64,000 bases of DNA from Neurospora crassa OR74A (lineage: Eukaryota; Ascomycota; Sordariomycetes; Sordariales; Sordariaceae), in NCBI RefSeq assembly GCF_000182925.2, contig NC_026501.1:6117917-6181916 (forward strand), read 5' to 3'. The notes under the pieces were generated by a model. It was not told the DNA's origin and ran no database searches. It was given only the letters and a program-made list of their open reading frames with translations. Both the position numbers and the translations under genes were made by a program. This document shows, piece after piece, positions 21,160-32,444 of this stretch. Positions within the stretch are counted from its first letter, which is position 1; every line of letters starts with the position of its first letter.

Positions 21160-23516
21160 TCACTCCTCGTCAGCCTCTTCGTCGTCCCAGGACTCTTTCT
21201 CCCGCTTGATAAGTTCAGCCATTGCTTCTCGTGGAAAAATCGTGCTCCCTTCTTCATTTACTCTGGGAACCTTCATGAGTTTGGAGCCTCTAATCCTCCT
21301 CGCCGCTGGACTCATATCTTCCGAAGGCGGCACGTCATCCTCAAAAAGTGGTCCCATGTTTTCGATCCACCTCCGCCTACGCTCCATGAGCGTGCGCGTG
21401 AGGTCTCCAATGCCTGGCCTCGCCATGCCTGCCGCACCGCCTGGACCGGGCGTCCCGGACCCGCCATTCGCGTTGGCGCCATCCTTTGCGGCGCCTGGCC
21501 GGGCTTTCTTCGGTTTTTTGCCCATTGTACGGGTCCGTTTGAGGTAGGCTGCTTGCACTTGGCTGTCAAGGTCTTCAAGAATGGTCTGATATTCTTGAAA
21601 CGCCATGCGCTCTTTGACAAGCTCAGTGAGACGCGCTTTGCGGGCACCGTTAAGAAGAACCTGCTCGTGCAGACGGGATTGGAGAAGACGTAATCGGGCG
21701 GCAACTTCATCATCATAATGACCATCGAAGTCGGCAGCTGTGGGACCAGGGTCACCGCCGGAGGGATGCGAGGCAGATGAGCCGCTCGTGGAAGACGTGT
21801 TGTTATTACCTGTATTCGATGATGAGACGTTGTTAGCTGTGGAAGAGGTCCCGTTGGTTTGGTCGGGCGGGAAAGGTAGGAAGCCAATATGTCGTAGTTC
21901 TTGTTTGAGACGTTCGTCGACTTGGGAATAATCGAGTTTAGGATGCGAAGCTTTCTTCCATGATTCGCTGTTGGACTCGGGCATGAAAGTCGCAGGCGGG
22001 AGCTGGTTTGAGGCGGACGGTCCAGTTGTGCCATTGATTCCATTTACCGTGGGTGATGCTGTCTGTGGTTGAGTGTCCCCGAAATCAAAGCGATCGACGC
22101 CGTTCATAGTAACATCCCCGTCAGCAGTGGCGCCGTTTTGTCTCTCATCCGCAGGCGGTGCGCGATGCTCGGGCCGCATCGTCTGCAATAGCCGTGCTAG
22201 AATGGGCCCAACCGAGAGCTTGTCTGTCTCGGCAATTTCGTCGTTCATGTTCTCAATGTTACCGCGAGGCTGATTGGGAGGCAACCTGTCCTTGACATCT
22301 GCCGAATCAATGGCCATGGCGCCGTCCTCTTCGGCCCATATTTCTGTGTAATGTTTCTTCCCGCGCTTCGGCATAACAAAGGGCGTGACTCGATCGCCAC
22401 GCTCTCTGAGGAAGGCGAGATCTTCTTCTGTGAATGGTCGGAAAAACGGTTCGACATAAGTGCTGAAAGTAGAAAAGTTGATTTGATTACTAGGTTTCGC
22501 ATTGCTGAAGTCTTTATCGGGGGGATCGCCAGCTATTATGTCGGCCAGGTCGCTCTTTGGATACACTGCAACTGAATAGATCTCCTTGATTTCGTCTTCT
22601 GTCATGCCCGGCTTCACCGGGAGAATTTCGTAGACGGTCGGATCGGGAAAGGTAGACGGGTCATCGCCAAAAGTGTTGGCCTGTGGTCGTGCAGGCGGCG
22701 GAGGCTGGCCATCGTCATCGGAATCGTCATCGTCGTCGTCGTCGTCATTTTCCTCGGTCTTTGTCTTTTCGTCGGCCTCCATGGCAGTGGGCGTTCTGGG
22801 GGCGACTGGTGAGAGAGAGGAGCTGGCAGAGTCATCGCGGGAGAGCTTCCTGGCTTTGTTTCCGGACTCGCGAACTGGGGAAGAATATTCTGCGGAGAAG
22901 AGAGGGGAGTCAGGACCATGCTTTGTATTGTCAAAGCAGGTAGATAATTTCAATTGGAAGGGGGGATGCACGGTGGTTAAGGTGAAGGTGGTGGTAACGG
23001 ACCTATGCTATTTCCCTGGGGCGGGGCCAGGTTCTCGGTGGCCTTCCGCTTCTTCTTGTTGGCTTTGCGCTCGGCACGCTCCTCCTCGTCGGCTTCCTTC
23101 TGGCGGCGTTCCTCCTCGCGGCCGCGCTCGGCAGCCAGCTCGCTCTCGCGGAGGCGGCGGGACTGGGCGAGCAGACGCATGCCTTTGTCACAGTTGGTGC
23201 CCCGCTTGTCAATGACCTCGCTAAGACGTGACAGGCGGGACAGGAGGCCATCGAGGCTCTTGGAGTCGGGCGATGCGGTGTTGTTGGCGACGTGGTCGAC
23301 AAGGTCGTCGTACGTGATGTTGCGGAAGAGGTCGAAGCGCACGTCCAGGGTAGCCGTCTCGTGCTGCTCAATGGGGGGCAGGCTGGCGACCTGGGGAGAG
23401 CCGGCGCTGGGCGTGGTGTTGCGACTGCGCGGGTGCTGGTGCTGGCGCATGACACCCGCTCCACCCTTCTTCCCCGTGCCCTTCTGGCTGCCTTTTTGGC
23501 CCGAGGGCGGCGGCAT
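21160..23516 (-). CDS. ada3: SAGA/ADA histone acetyltransferase subunit Ada3/Ngg1
   Basis: Two exons (23003-23516 and 21160-22889) with a 113-nt intron (G|GTCCGT donor, CTGAC branch, CCGCAG acceptor) give 747 residues. Residues about 45-100 contain [19 protein letters not shown]. Residues about 120-165 are a charged coiled coil ([18 protein letters not shown]). An acidic Asp run follows. Then comes [20 protein letters not shown] with TEEDLAFL, typical of Ngg1. The C-terminal third has [12 protein letters not shown], a charged helix ([15 protein letters not shown]), a conserved-looking [20 protein letters not shown] segment and a final acidic tail. Ada3 bridges Ada2/Gcn5 to the rest of SAGA and stimulates histone H3 acetylation in the nucleus. 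The start ATG has a good context and upstream in-frame codons lack an ATG. The donor is slightly atypical, but only this junction keeps the frame. Confidence 0.88.
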
Positions 23517-24727
23517 TGTTGCTGCGTAATCGGCAACCCCGCGCGCGCTCCTGGCTTTTTTTTTTGCTGGCCGCTGGCTGCTGCGCACCTTACTACGGGT
23601 GATCCTGGTGCGGCGACTTCCGGCCCGTGTGCTGTCGGGGGTTCCAGGTATCTGTTGGGATTTTAGGGAGTTCCGTGGAAGAGGATCCGGACTCGGGGGG
23701 TCTTGGGGGGGCTGGCTGCTCTGGGTCCTCGGTAGGTAACGGCGATGTCGATATGGCGTCTGTCTGTCTAATAAGGGGTATCAGGACCCGGGAAGGCTGC
23801 CGCGTCCACGGCGTGCTCGAGGGATGCTCGTCGCGGTCTGCCTCGCTCGCTGAAAGGCGGTCGATGCTGGTCGATACACAATCCAATGACGGCACAATAA
23901 CTGATGGCACATCCCTGTCGACCCTGACTGTCGCTCGCGGGGAGTGAAGAATCGTGTGGGAATCAGGCAATGATGGGACTGGGCCAGAGCGCTGGGCGGG
24001 CCTCTTTCAACTTCCACTTGCTCTGTAGCGTTCTGCGTTGTAAGTGTACGTAACTAAGTTAGGTGACTAAGTTACGTAGGAGAGGTACACTTCAAGTTGC
24101 AAGTGGAATTGGGGTTCCAGAGTTGCCCTTGCCCTGGGCCTCGCAATGCTATTTCCGTCGGGTGTTTGAGTTTGTGTGACTGATGTGCCCGTGTCGCGCC
24201 TGTGAATTCCTCGCGTTGCCGTTACTCAACAGACAACTGAACCTGTGCCACACTTTGGTTGTCGGGCACTTCTTTCCTGCAGAGGTAGAGGTCAGTTGGA
24301 CGGCACTTGGGTTCGACTTCAACATGGGCACTTTCAGGAGGCAGGGCAGCTCTGTAGTGTACAAACTAACTGTGCCATACCTGCCCACCTCCCCGGGCTG
24401 TCAGCTGCCAGTAGGTAGGTACTTATCTACTGTGGTAGCACGATACGGGCACCTAGGTCTTGGCGGATAGAGAACAAATGGTCTGTGCTCCCACTGCACT
24501 TGATGGACGCTCGGACTCCCAAAGCGCGGCTCACCTCTTTCCAAGTCCTCCACCGAGTTGGGCAGTCGTCTCCTTGGCGTTTACAGTTCCAGCAAGCAAC
24601 GGGCACCTCGACCAATTGATGAATGCCCGTCACTTTAGTTCTGTTGTCCAACATATCTTAACATCATCAAGGTTGATTTCTTTTCCCGTCACTCATTTGG
24701 TAACATAGCAACACTGATACCAACAAC
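23517..24727. other. Divergent promoter region ADA3 / LSm2
   Basis: About 1.2 kb separates the two divergently read start codons. GTACGTAACTAAGTTAGG-like inverted and direct elements occur near 24048-24076 (repeated AAGTTA/GTTACGTA). No gene is supported. Confidence 0.5.
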
Positions 24728-25490
24728 ATGTTGTTCTTCAGGTAATCTAATTTTCTCATCCAACCCAAGAGGAGCATTCGTGTTCGTTCATTACATCAAG
24801 TCATTATTCCCTAGTGGGGTCAAGTCTACGCTATGTTGTGATGCTGCTTTGAAGCCGAGCATGACAAGGTCTGCGACGCATATCAGGAGTTGCTTCACAT
24901 ACCTGGACCAAGCCCTGCCTGAGTTGACACATGATGACTTTTCAACATACCACACTGTTTACCAACATTGCTCATCAATCCCTGCATTCCCTTATGAATA
25001 CGGACCAGCGCATCGACACCACACCACATCTTCCCACCCCCCCTTCTTCCCTTTCAAGCACCCACCGCAACATCTAGTCAAACAAATACAGACTGACACT
25101 TCACGCAAAAAGCTTCTTCAAGACCCTCATCGACCACGAGGTCACGGTCGAGCTCAAGAACGACATCCAGATCCGGGGCGTGCTCAAGAGCGTCGACCAG
25201 TTCCTCAACATCAAGCTCGACAACATCCAAGTCGTTGAAGAGCTCAAGTATCCGCACCTGAGCGCGGTCAAGAACGTGTTTATCCGCGGGTCTGTGGTTC
25301 GTTACGTTCACCTGCCCCAGGAGAGCGTGGATATCCAGTTGTTAGAGGATGCCACGAGAAGAGGTATGTTTTGTGTGTTGAGTGAGAAGGGGCTCGTGGT
25401 AGCTGCATGGAAGGGTTGAATGGGTTGGATGCATACTAACGCCGTGTTGCAGAGGCGGCCAACCAGGCTACGAAAGCTAAGCAGGGTTGA
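24728..25490 (+). CDS. lsm2: U6 snRNA-associated Sm-like protein LSm2
   Basis: Three exons: 24728-24741 (14 nt), 25113-25363 and 25453-25490. They give a 100-residue protein starting MLFFSFFKTL, as in LSm2 of yeast and animals. The Sm1 motif (VTVELKNDIQIRGVL...VDQFLNIKLDN) and the Sm2 motif (KNVFIRGSVVRYVHLP) are intact, with the RG of the Sm2 loop. The first intron is long (371 nt; donor AG|GTAATC, branch CTGAC 18 nt before the AAG acceptor). The second is 89 nt with a perfect TACTAAC branch at 25434-25440. LSm2 is a shared member of the nuclear LSm2-8 ring that binds U6 3' ends and the cytoplasmic LSm1-7 ring in mRNA decay. Splitting the codon for Ser5 after only 14 nt makes the first exon easy to miss. 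The 3' end faces that of the Pso2 gene, 432 bp apart. Confidence 0.93.
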
Positions 25491-25922
25491 ATGTGAGAGG
25501 AGAGGAGGAGGAGGAGGAGGGGATCATTCGCTCTAGAACCACTTCACGGAACGCACACCCTAACTTTCGACCCGTTATTGTCGCTACCAACGTTGTCTAT
25601 CAACAGATGCGATTGACGAAGCTGGAAGGAAACGCGCTCGAGAATCAAGGGCAAACGAAGAGGGCCAGAGACCAGGATGGGGTGGTACGGGAGAAGACAA
25701 GCAGGCAGGGCGTCAAGAGTGTCACATAGGCGGATACCAGATGAGGAATGAACACGGCTGAGTTGAACCGAGAATCAGGCAAGGGCGGTGTTCTCCATGT
25801 GTGAGTGGAAACGCAAACACAACGGCCGAATAGAGTTTCAGACAGATTTACAAACAACCAACCGACCGCACTCCCCCCTTTCCCAACCCTTCCGCACACC
25901 ACCATACAGAGCACCGCACAGA
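25491..25922. other. Intergenic between convergent LSm2 and Pso2 3' ends
   Basis: The region is short and likely contains both 3' UTRs. No gene is seen. Confidence 0.5.
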
Positions 25923-28900
25923 TTACCAATAAACCTCCCCACCACTCGCATCCTTCCCATCCCAAAACTTCTGCCCTTTGGTATCTTCCCCTTTCTCTCC
26001 CTTTCCCCCTTCCTGCTCATGCAAAATCCTCACCAACCCCCCTCTCCTCCTTTCCCCCACCCACCGATCAATCCACCCCTTCATTCTCGCTCTACTCGCC
26101 TCGCTCCCCACATTCACCGTCGGCACCACCTTCTCCACCCTCAACGCCATCAAAAAGAGCGCCAGCTCCCTGAACGAGCTGTGCTCGCTATAGGGAACCC
26201 CAAAGCACATGGCCTCCCTCCCGCTCCCGCGCTGGGGGACCACGTTCTGTGCAAAGAAGCGGGGGCGGAACCGGTTACCGTGGAGGAGGTGCGTGGTTGG
26301 CAGCGACGATGGAGGGAGACTGGCGGTGACGGGGACGGAGGCGGGAGGTCCTGTGTCGATGTCGGGCGGTAACTGTATTTCATGGCTGTTCTGGTTGTTA
26401 TTGGACCCGGAACCGGGCCGGTAACTCCACCCCGAGGGACGAAACCCGACAATGCGGCTGAACCCGTTGGACCGGTGCAACTCGAGGTACTCAGCCAGCG
26501 TATCGGCGCGGATCTCGCCGAGAGCTTGCATGTGCACTTGAGCCTCACGGGGGTCCGCGGTCATCAGGCTGGAGAGCTCGGGGTCGTCGAGCTGTTTGGT
26601 GATGCGGATCTTGGAAGGGGAAGCGAAGATTTTGGAGCGGAGGGCTTGCGCGATGGCGACGCAGATGCGCTCTTTACCGATGGAGTAGGTGCCGCAGACC
26701 ACGAGGAGGCGGTTTTTGCGAATAGTAGAAGAAGAGGTGAGAGCGGTGAAGGCGTTGGGAGGGGGTTTGGTTTCTGCTTGTTGTTCCTCCTCGGGCGGTG
26801 TTGGGTTTGATGTGATGCTGCCATCCCCCTTCCTCTTACTGTTGTACCCAAAGAACTGACTGACATCTTGCCCCTCCTTTGCATTACCGCCACTTTCTCT
26901 CATCCTCAATAGCCGATCCCATTCGGCTTCATTCCCCTCCTTCAACCCCCTATCAAGTTTTGCGCACACCTCGGCACACGCCTGTATCACATCCTCCTGG
27001 GGTGGGAACGAATACCGCGGATTTAAATACGTCGTGTCAAGGTAACAAACGTCAATCTTCTGTTGTTTTGTCTTCCCCGTCACCTTATCGAGCGTCTCCG
27101 GCTTCAATAACGGATGTTCCACATGCGCTGGACACGCCCTGAAGTCGCCACAGTGCAAAATCCTCTGTATCCTTCCCTCCTTGCCAACTTTCTTCTCGAA
27201 TAAAAATAGCGAACTCCCCGGACAATGATTCGCCTCAATCATGGTGACCATCACAGCACCGCCCGTCTCGGGCACCGGCACCGTCTCCCCAAACTCCAGC
27301 TCGACGACGTACTTGGCCGCTGTCCGCAATTGCATCTTTACCAGCGACCCGGTCACTTTGCTGCAGTAGATAGGTCCATGTACCCAGCTGGCGGAGAGGC
27401 CCATGTAGTGATCGCTGTGGAAGTGGCTAAGAAAGTAGGCCTTGCAGCCTTGGACGGCGCCGTAGCGGAAAGCGTCAACACATATTGAAAAGTTGGGCAT
27501 TATTTTGTAGAAGGGGCAGGTTCGTTTGTAAGCGGGCATTCCCCGAGAGGCAGACTCGGCGGCAGCGGCAGTGGCCCAGGCGGCTGATTCGGCGTGGGAG
27601 GACATTAGTTTGCTGAAAGCTGAGCTGCCAGTTCCTTTAAGTTTCACATCAGGGCCAGAGTTATGATCGTCGTTGTCGCCAGGGAGCGTAAAGGGATTTG
27701 CTTGTCCTGGGCGGGCGACGGCGGCGCGAGAAGCGAAGCGTTTGCTACCTTCTGTGAGACCCGCCATCATATTATCCATCGAATTTGCGCTCTCCTGCAC
27801 TTCCTCCTTAACATTGGGTACTCGTAGGTCTGCGGCTGTTTGATTTGGAGGGGGAAATGGCGAGGGGTTCCCGTCAAGACAAGCGTTGACGTGAGCGGTG
27901 GCCTGGTCGCTTGTTACGCCGGTGAGACTTGCGTTGCATATGGGGCAGCTTTCTGTAATGACATCCGGGTTCGCCGGGGGAAATGTTAGATCATCATCGT
28001 CCTCAATCTCATCGATAAATCCGGCATCGTCCAACATCAGTTCGCCATAACCATCATCATCCTGTCCGATGAAACCTCGCCGCTCTTCTGCTTCAAGCCT
28101 GGCTTGCTCCTGCACGTACCGCTTCTCTCTCAGTTCCTCGCCTTGAAGGTCGTTGTGGTGGTTTTCCTTGTCTTCTTGTGGGTCCTTATCGATTTGATCT
28201 GCACCGTCTTTTGCCGGTTCGTCTTCCTGTTTTGTTTGGGTGTCCGCTCTAGCACCGGATGTCTCTTGTCGTAAAAGAGGAACTATAGGCTTCTTCGTAA
28301 CTTTTTTCAACGTCTCGACTTCCGTCTTGTCGGCTGATTCATCCCTTTTCTCCCTTCCCTCGTAATCTGATAAACCCGCAGACTTGACAGGAGCAGCGCT
28401 CCCCTCCACCGCCTCCGCCCCATCCTCATCCTCCTCGTCCGAATCGTCCAAGAATGGACCTCTCCTCGGATTCCTAACCAACTTTGCGCTTTGCGCGCCG
28501 CTACTATGCGGCACCGCCAGAATTTCTCCCTTCATTTCCTCACTCTGCAGTTTCACCTCCTCTTGCTCCGTCTCCTTCTTCACCTGAACTGCATCCGCCT
28601 TCACCCTCTTTCCCTTTGTCTCCTCCTCCAAACCATCAGGAGTGAGACTTCTCTTCTTAGTCGGCCCCCCAACGTCATTGAGCTGCTTCTCAACCTTTTC
28701 TGCCTCCTTCAAATCAACACCGCCACCTTCAACTTCTGCCTCAAATCCACCCTCACCCTCACCCTCCTCACCTTCAACCCCAACCCCATCAATCCCTTGC
28801 AGATCCTCAGCCGTCACCCCACCCTCACCAATGAAAAGGGTCTCATCCGCCGCCTTCTTGAAGTAAGTTAGGATACTCGCATTCGGCTTCGGTTTTGGCT

Positions 28901-29018
28901 TCGAGGAGATGGGCGTCTTGGTAATATACCCTTTATTTCGGGCAGACTTGACGGGAGTTTTGGAGGAAGAGCTGGTCAGTTTCCCGGCGGAGGATGATGA
29001 TGATAACTTTGGTGGCAT
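25923..29018 (-). CDS. pso2: DNA crosslink repair 5' exonuclease Snm1/Pso2 (beta-CASP metallo-beta-lactamase)
   Basis: A single exon of 1031 residues. The chosen ATG opens MPPKLSSSSS; an in-frame upstream codon is not ATG. Residues 1-340 are disordered, Ser/Lys-rich then acidic. A C2HC UBZ4-type finger lies at about 356-381 (CPIC...HVNAC), the ubiquitin-binding module that recruits Snm1 proteins. The metallo-beta-lactamase domain starts about 510, with the metal motif SHFHSDHYMG at about 531, LHCGDFRA and LDTTYLNP. The beta-CASP part ends with PYSEHSSFREL near 940 and a region matching the DNA repair C-terminal (DRMBL) module. The family removes interstrand crosslinks by 5'-to-3' digestion in the nucleus. 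A low-complexity insert (Asn/Gln and Pro/Ser-rich) lies between the last two conserved blocks. It is longer than yeast Pso2 (about 660 residues) mainly through its N-terminus. Confidence 0.92.
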   Translation of the reverse strand: MPPKLSSSSSAGKLTSSSSKTPVKSARNKGYITKTPISSKPKPKPNASILTYFKKAADETLFIGEGGVTAEDLQGIDGVGVEGEEGEGEGGFEAEVEGGGVDLKEAEKVEKQLNDVGGPTKKRSLTPDGLEEETKGKRVKADAVQVKKETEQEEVKLQSEEMKGEILAVPHSSGAQSAKLVRNPRRGPFLDDSDEEDEDGAEAVEGSAAPVKSAGLSDYEGREKRDESADKTEVETLKKVTKKPIVPLLRQETSGARADTQTKQEDEPAKDGADQIDKDPQEDKENHHNDLQGEELREKRYVQEQARLEAEERRGFIGQDDDGYGELMLDDAGFIDEIEDDDDLTFPPANPDVITESCPICNASLTGVTSDQATAHVNACLDGNPSPFPPPNQTAADLRVPNVKEEVQESANSMDNMMAGLTEGSKRFASRAAVARPGQANPFTLPGDNDDHNSGPDVKLKGTGSSAFSKLMSSHAESAAWATAAAAESASRGMPAYKRTCPFYKIMPNFSICVDAFRYGAVQGCKAYFLSHFHSDHYMGLSASWVHGPIYCSKVTGSLVKMQLRTAAKYVVELEFGETVPVPETGGAVMVTMIEANHCPGSSLFLFEKKVGKEGRIQRILHCGDFRACPAHVEHPLLKPETLDKVTGKTKQQKIDVCYLDTTYLNPRYSFPPQEDVIQACAEVCAKLDRGLKEGNEAEWDRLLRMRESGGNAKEGQDVSQFFGYNSKRKGDGSITSNPTPPEEEQQAETKPPPNAFTALTSSSTIRKNRLLVVCGTYSIGKERICVAIAQALRSKIFASPSKIRITKQLDDPELSSLMTADPREAQVHMQALGEIRADTLAEYLELHRSNGFSRIVGFRPSGWSYRPGSGSNNNQNSHEIQLPPDIDTGPPASVPVTASLPPSSLPTTHLLHGNRFRPRFFAQNVVPQRGSGREAMCFGVPYSEHSSFRELALFLMALRVEKVVPTVNVGSEASRARMKGWIDRWVGERRRGGLVRILHEQEGGKGEKGEDTKGQKFWDGKDASGGEVYW

Positions 29019-29889
29019 AATTTCAGCTTCCAAGTGTAGAAATCGATGCCGCGCTTTTTGTTATGCTGATTTGATGGTGAAGTGATTGGAGATTTGCGCG
29101 CCGTTGCTATAACTGAATCGAAAGGGGATGTTGGTGAACGAGATCGATGCTGGAGATGATGCCGGTGATGGAATGAGGAGATGGGACAGGTTGACTGAGC
29201 CGGAGTTGTGGGTTAGTACCTATTCAGTCGCAGTGGCGAAGACATGCATGATGGATCTGCAAGCGGGCAACAAACGGGCAGCAAACGGGCCCGGCAAAGA
29301 ACGCGAGGGGCAAATCTGCGTTGGTAGGGAAGCAACAAACGCCAAAAAGCGTCGCGAAGTCACGTGAGACTAGAGTGGCCCTTCAACAAAGAATCGCCAG
29401 AATCAAGACAATTGAATTGACGCGCGAGCGATCAACTATCCTTTCAAAGTCTGTCGACTTCGAAATTTTTGTCTATGGGTATTTCCCCGCAATCATAAGC
29501 CGCTGCATAATATCTGAACCAAATACTGTGTACGCTACACGAGCCACGCCCATGTCTCCATTCAGTCTTGTCAACGCAGACCACCTTTTTGTTTCTCGAG
29601 ACGGCATATGAAAGTCCTGCCATGAGTGACATTCTCGGTTGATGAACGCCTTCGAAAGAAACCAACCATATATCTCAAAACACAAGTAGCAAAAAAACGC
29701 TCCTTAACTGAATAATAAAACTGCTTTTATTCTCCGCTTCCCATCGGTCCAGGGGAGAGCATATCGCACTTGCTCAGATCCCCAAATCCTCATAACCCTC
29801 CCACACAGTTTGCATTATAGAGGCTTTCTATTCCTTTTCAGCAAAAGCCTCTTCTATTTCATGACCCATTCTACACGCCCAAAGGTATT
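29019..29889. other. Intergenic, Pso2 promoter and eIF3d 3' flank
   Basis: Both flanking genes are on the minus strand. An AATAATAAAA element near 29712 reads on the plus strand. No gene is seen. Confidence 0.5.
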
Positions 29890-31817
29890 TTATTCCTCGG
29901 CCTCCTCACCATCCTCCTCGACCTGGTCCAACTCCTCAGCCTCCTCGTCGAGGCTGCCGGCGGGGACCTCGTACAGACGAAGAATGTTCTTGTTAGGGTC
30001 CTTGACGAGGACGAACTTGGCGTCCTCAGACTCGGACTTGAGGCACATGTCGGCAATGGTGCGGACAATACCCCAGCCGTTGGAGAGCTGGAGGTTCATC
30101 TGATTGGCGAAGTCCTTGGGCTTCCAGCCAACGACGCCAAGAATAACGTGCTTGTCGTTGACCTTGGGGTTGACGCGGGAGACGAAACTATCGGGGAAAA
30201 AGAAAGAGTGGTTAGTATTGAGAATTGATCAACATAAGGCGCAAAACTTACCCAAGCTTCATGACGTCGGCCTTGGCGAGAATGGACTGGACAGTCCACC
30301 TGGCGAGCTTGCAGCTGTTGTTCTTCATCTCAGTAGCGACAACGGCACCACGCTGGGATGCGAGCTTGGTCCTCCAGTCGAGGGCACCGCCAGCGCCCTG
30401 GGCCTTGCTATCCCACTCGTTGAGGGCGTGCACGGTAACGAGCTGGTTCTTGCCGTCGGTGGCATTCTTCTGAACAGCGTCGATCTCAGTACGAACAACC
30501 AAGAAGGTGGACTCCTCCTCGCTGGTGGAGAGGTCAAAGCGGCGGTACTTGTAGGCCTTGGAGGCAGGGGGAACGTTCTCCTCGGAGGCGTTGTAGAAGG
30601 GGTTCTCGTGGGCCATGTTGACCTTCTCGGACTCGTTCTCGACGACAACCTGGTTGGCGAAGTTGTGGTTGATGAAGGTGGCCTCCTCGGCAAGGGCGTG
30701 GGGCTGGTTGATGCCATCCTTGGAACCCTCGGAAGCGTCGAGCGGAGCGTCGGCGGCGTTCTCGTTGACGGTGACAAGGTCGAGAGCGGCGTTGTCGCGC
30801 TTGTCGAAGAAGATCTTGTTGCCCTGGCGGGAAATGACGATATCCCAGGGAGCGACGGAGCGGGGAGCGCACATAAGCATGGAGAGGATGTTGTCGGTGG
30901 CGAAGATGGTGGCTTCGTCCTTCTCGGCGAGCTCCTGGATGACGGGGTCGGAAGAAGTGGTGACGTTGTAGGCAGCACGGTCGATGGCAGCGAGCCTGCG
31001 CTCGGCGTTCTTGACCACGGGCTTGTCGTAGGAGCGGTCGTAGGCGTAAAGGAAACCGTAGTCATCGACATCCTCACCCTCGTCGGTCTCGAGGTTGAGC
31101 TTGCTGAGACGGTTGTAGTCAATCTCCTCAATCAACTTCCAGTCACCCTTGATGTTGATCGAAGCATCACGGTTGCGCTGGGGCTTGTCATAATCCTTCC
31201 AGCCGAAGCGGCGACCGCGAGCACCAGTGTTCTGGCGGCCACCGCGGCCACCGTCGTAGCCACCACCGTACTGCTGACCACCGCGACCTGTCCTCTGGAA
31301 GGTCTGACGGCCACCACCCCTGCCAGCCTGGGCGCCAGCACCGCCGCGTTGGCCACGGCCTCTAGTAAAGACAGCACCACGACCGAAGCGGGTCTTGCCA
31401 GTATCCTTGACGTTGGAGACAACGGAGAAGGAAGACTCGTCCTCGGCGACGGGGGGCGCAAAGATGGAGGTGGAACCGGCGCCGTAGATCTGCTGGTCTG
31501 GAGTGGGAAGTTAGTAAACATCATCACTCTCATCCAGACCTCAAAAGGGTCATGAAGAGGACAGAGGCCGGCTAGGATAACGCACCACGGAAGTTCCTGT
31601 TGTACTGCTGGCGACCGCCACGGCCGTCGCGACCATCCTTGGAATCGGCAGTCCAGTCAGCCATGCGGCCGAGCTTGTCGCCCTTGGAGTAGGGAGCGTA
31701 GGGGACGCCATTGAGAGTGGTCTCGGTGGTGATGGCGGGGCCCCAAGTGGCACCCAGGTCGGGGAGGGAGTCGATGAGGTCGACGAGGCCCGAAAGGCCA
31801 GGAGTAGGGTTTGTCAT
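29890..31817 (-). CDS. eif3d: Eukaryotic translation initiation factor 3 subunit D
   Basis: Three exons (31586-31817, 30252-31497 and 29890-30187) with introns of 88 and 64 nt give 591 residues. The N-terminus ([30 protein letters not shown]) and the following Arg/Gly-rich segment ([16 protein letters not shown]) are typical of eIF3d, as is [17 protein letters not shown]. The central cap-binding-like domain includes [26 protein letters not shown] and [17 protein letters not shown]. The C-terminus has [25 protein letters not shown] and NGWGIVRT, and ends in an acidic tail. eIF3d is a subunit of the 13-part eIF3 and contacts mRNA and the 40S head; it is absent from budding yeast but usual in filamentous fungi. 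A 483-codon antisense frame covers most of exon 2 and is an artefact of codon bias. Confidence 0.95.
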
Positions 31818-32444
31818 GATTTGGCTGTCGTATGTGGGCGATGAAACGATATCGGAATAATATCGATAGTCGGGACCTGGCGCAAGTTGGCAAAGACAAA
31901 AATAAAAAGAGGACCCAGGACTCGGAGGGGTTGCTTCGAATTCGCCGGGGCTGTGTCGCTGTGGGATTCTGCTGTCCGGGCCGTGCAGCAAATTGCCCCA
32001 AAACTCAGAAATTCGCAGGGTGGGGTAATTGTGTGGTGTGGGGCTCTCCGTACCTAGCTCCTTACCTCTACACCGTGGCGGGCATGGGGGTTCACCGACG
32101 AGCAACTGACCAATCAGTATCTTGGATTTCAGGTAAGTAGGTTCACCGTCTTCACCCTAGCAAGCCCAACGCTCATGTTGTCACCATTTCCGGTACACCT
32201 TTCTTTGACATCTTTTGTTGGCCTTTGCTCGGTGTTGCTAGTATTATTCTGACACTTCCCTCTCGAGAGGGCTTGGATTCCATCATGCCCTGAATGGCAT
32301 TTTGAGGCCGGTTCAGTGATAACTGATTTAGTTTCCAGCTTGTCTAAACATGGGTAGGTAATGTTTACAAAAAGATACCTGCCAAGGCCTCCCTCATCAG
32401 TCGTCGAGCCAGCTATTATAGGCGACCGCACCAGCACCGTCCTC
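31818..32444. other. Intergenic, eIF3d promoter and bZIP 3' flank
   Basis: No gene is seen. CCAAT-like ACCAATCAG (32109-32117) lies about 290 bp upstream of the eIF3d start codon and could be a factor site; this is only a motif match. Confidence 0.45.

Noticed and set aside
21111-21162. Splicing from the ADA3 stop region into the Zn2Cys6-like relic
   Set aside because: The donor-like and acceptor-like sites join in a frame that soon stops and does not match the relic's reading frame.
30104-31555. A 483-codon open frame antisense to eIF3d
   Set aside because: It results from strong codon bias in the real gene on the other strand; composition is Val/Leu/Gly-rich and without motifs.
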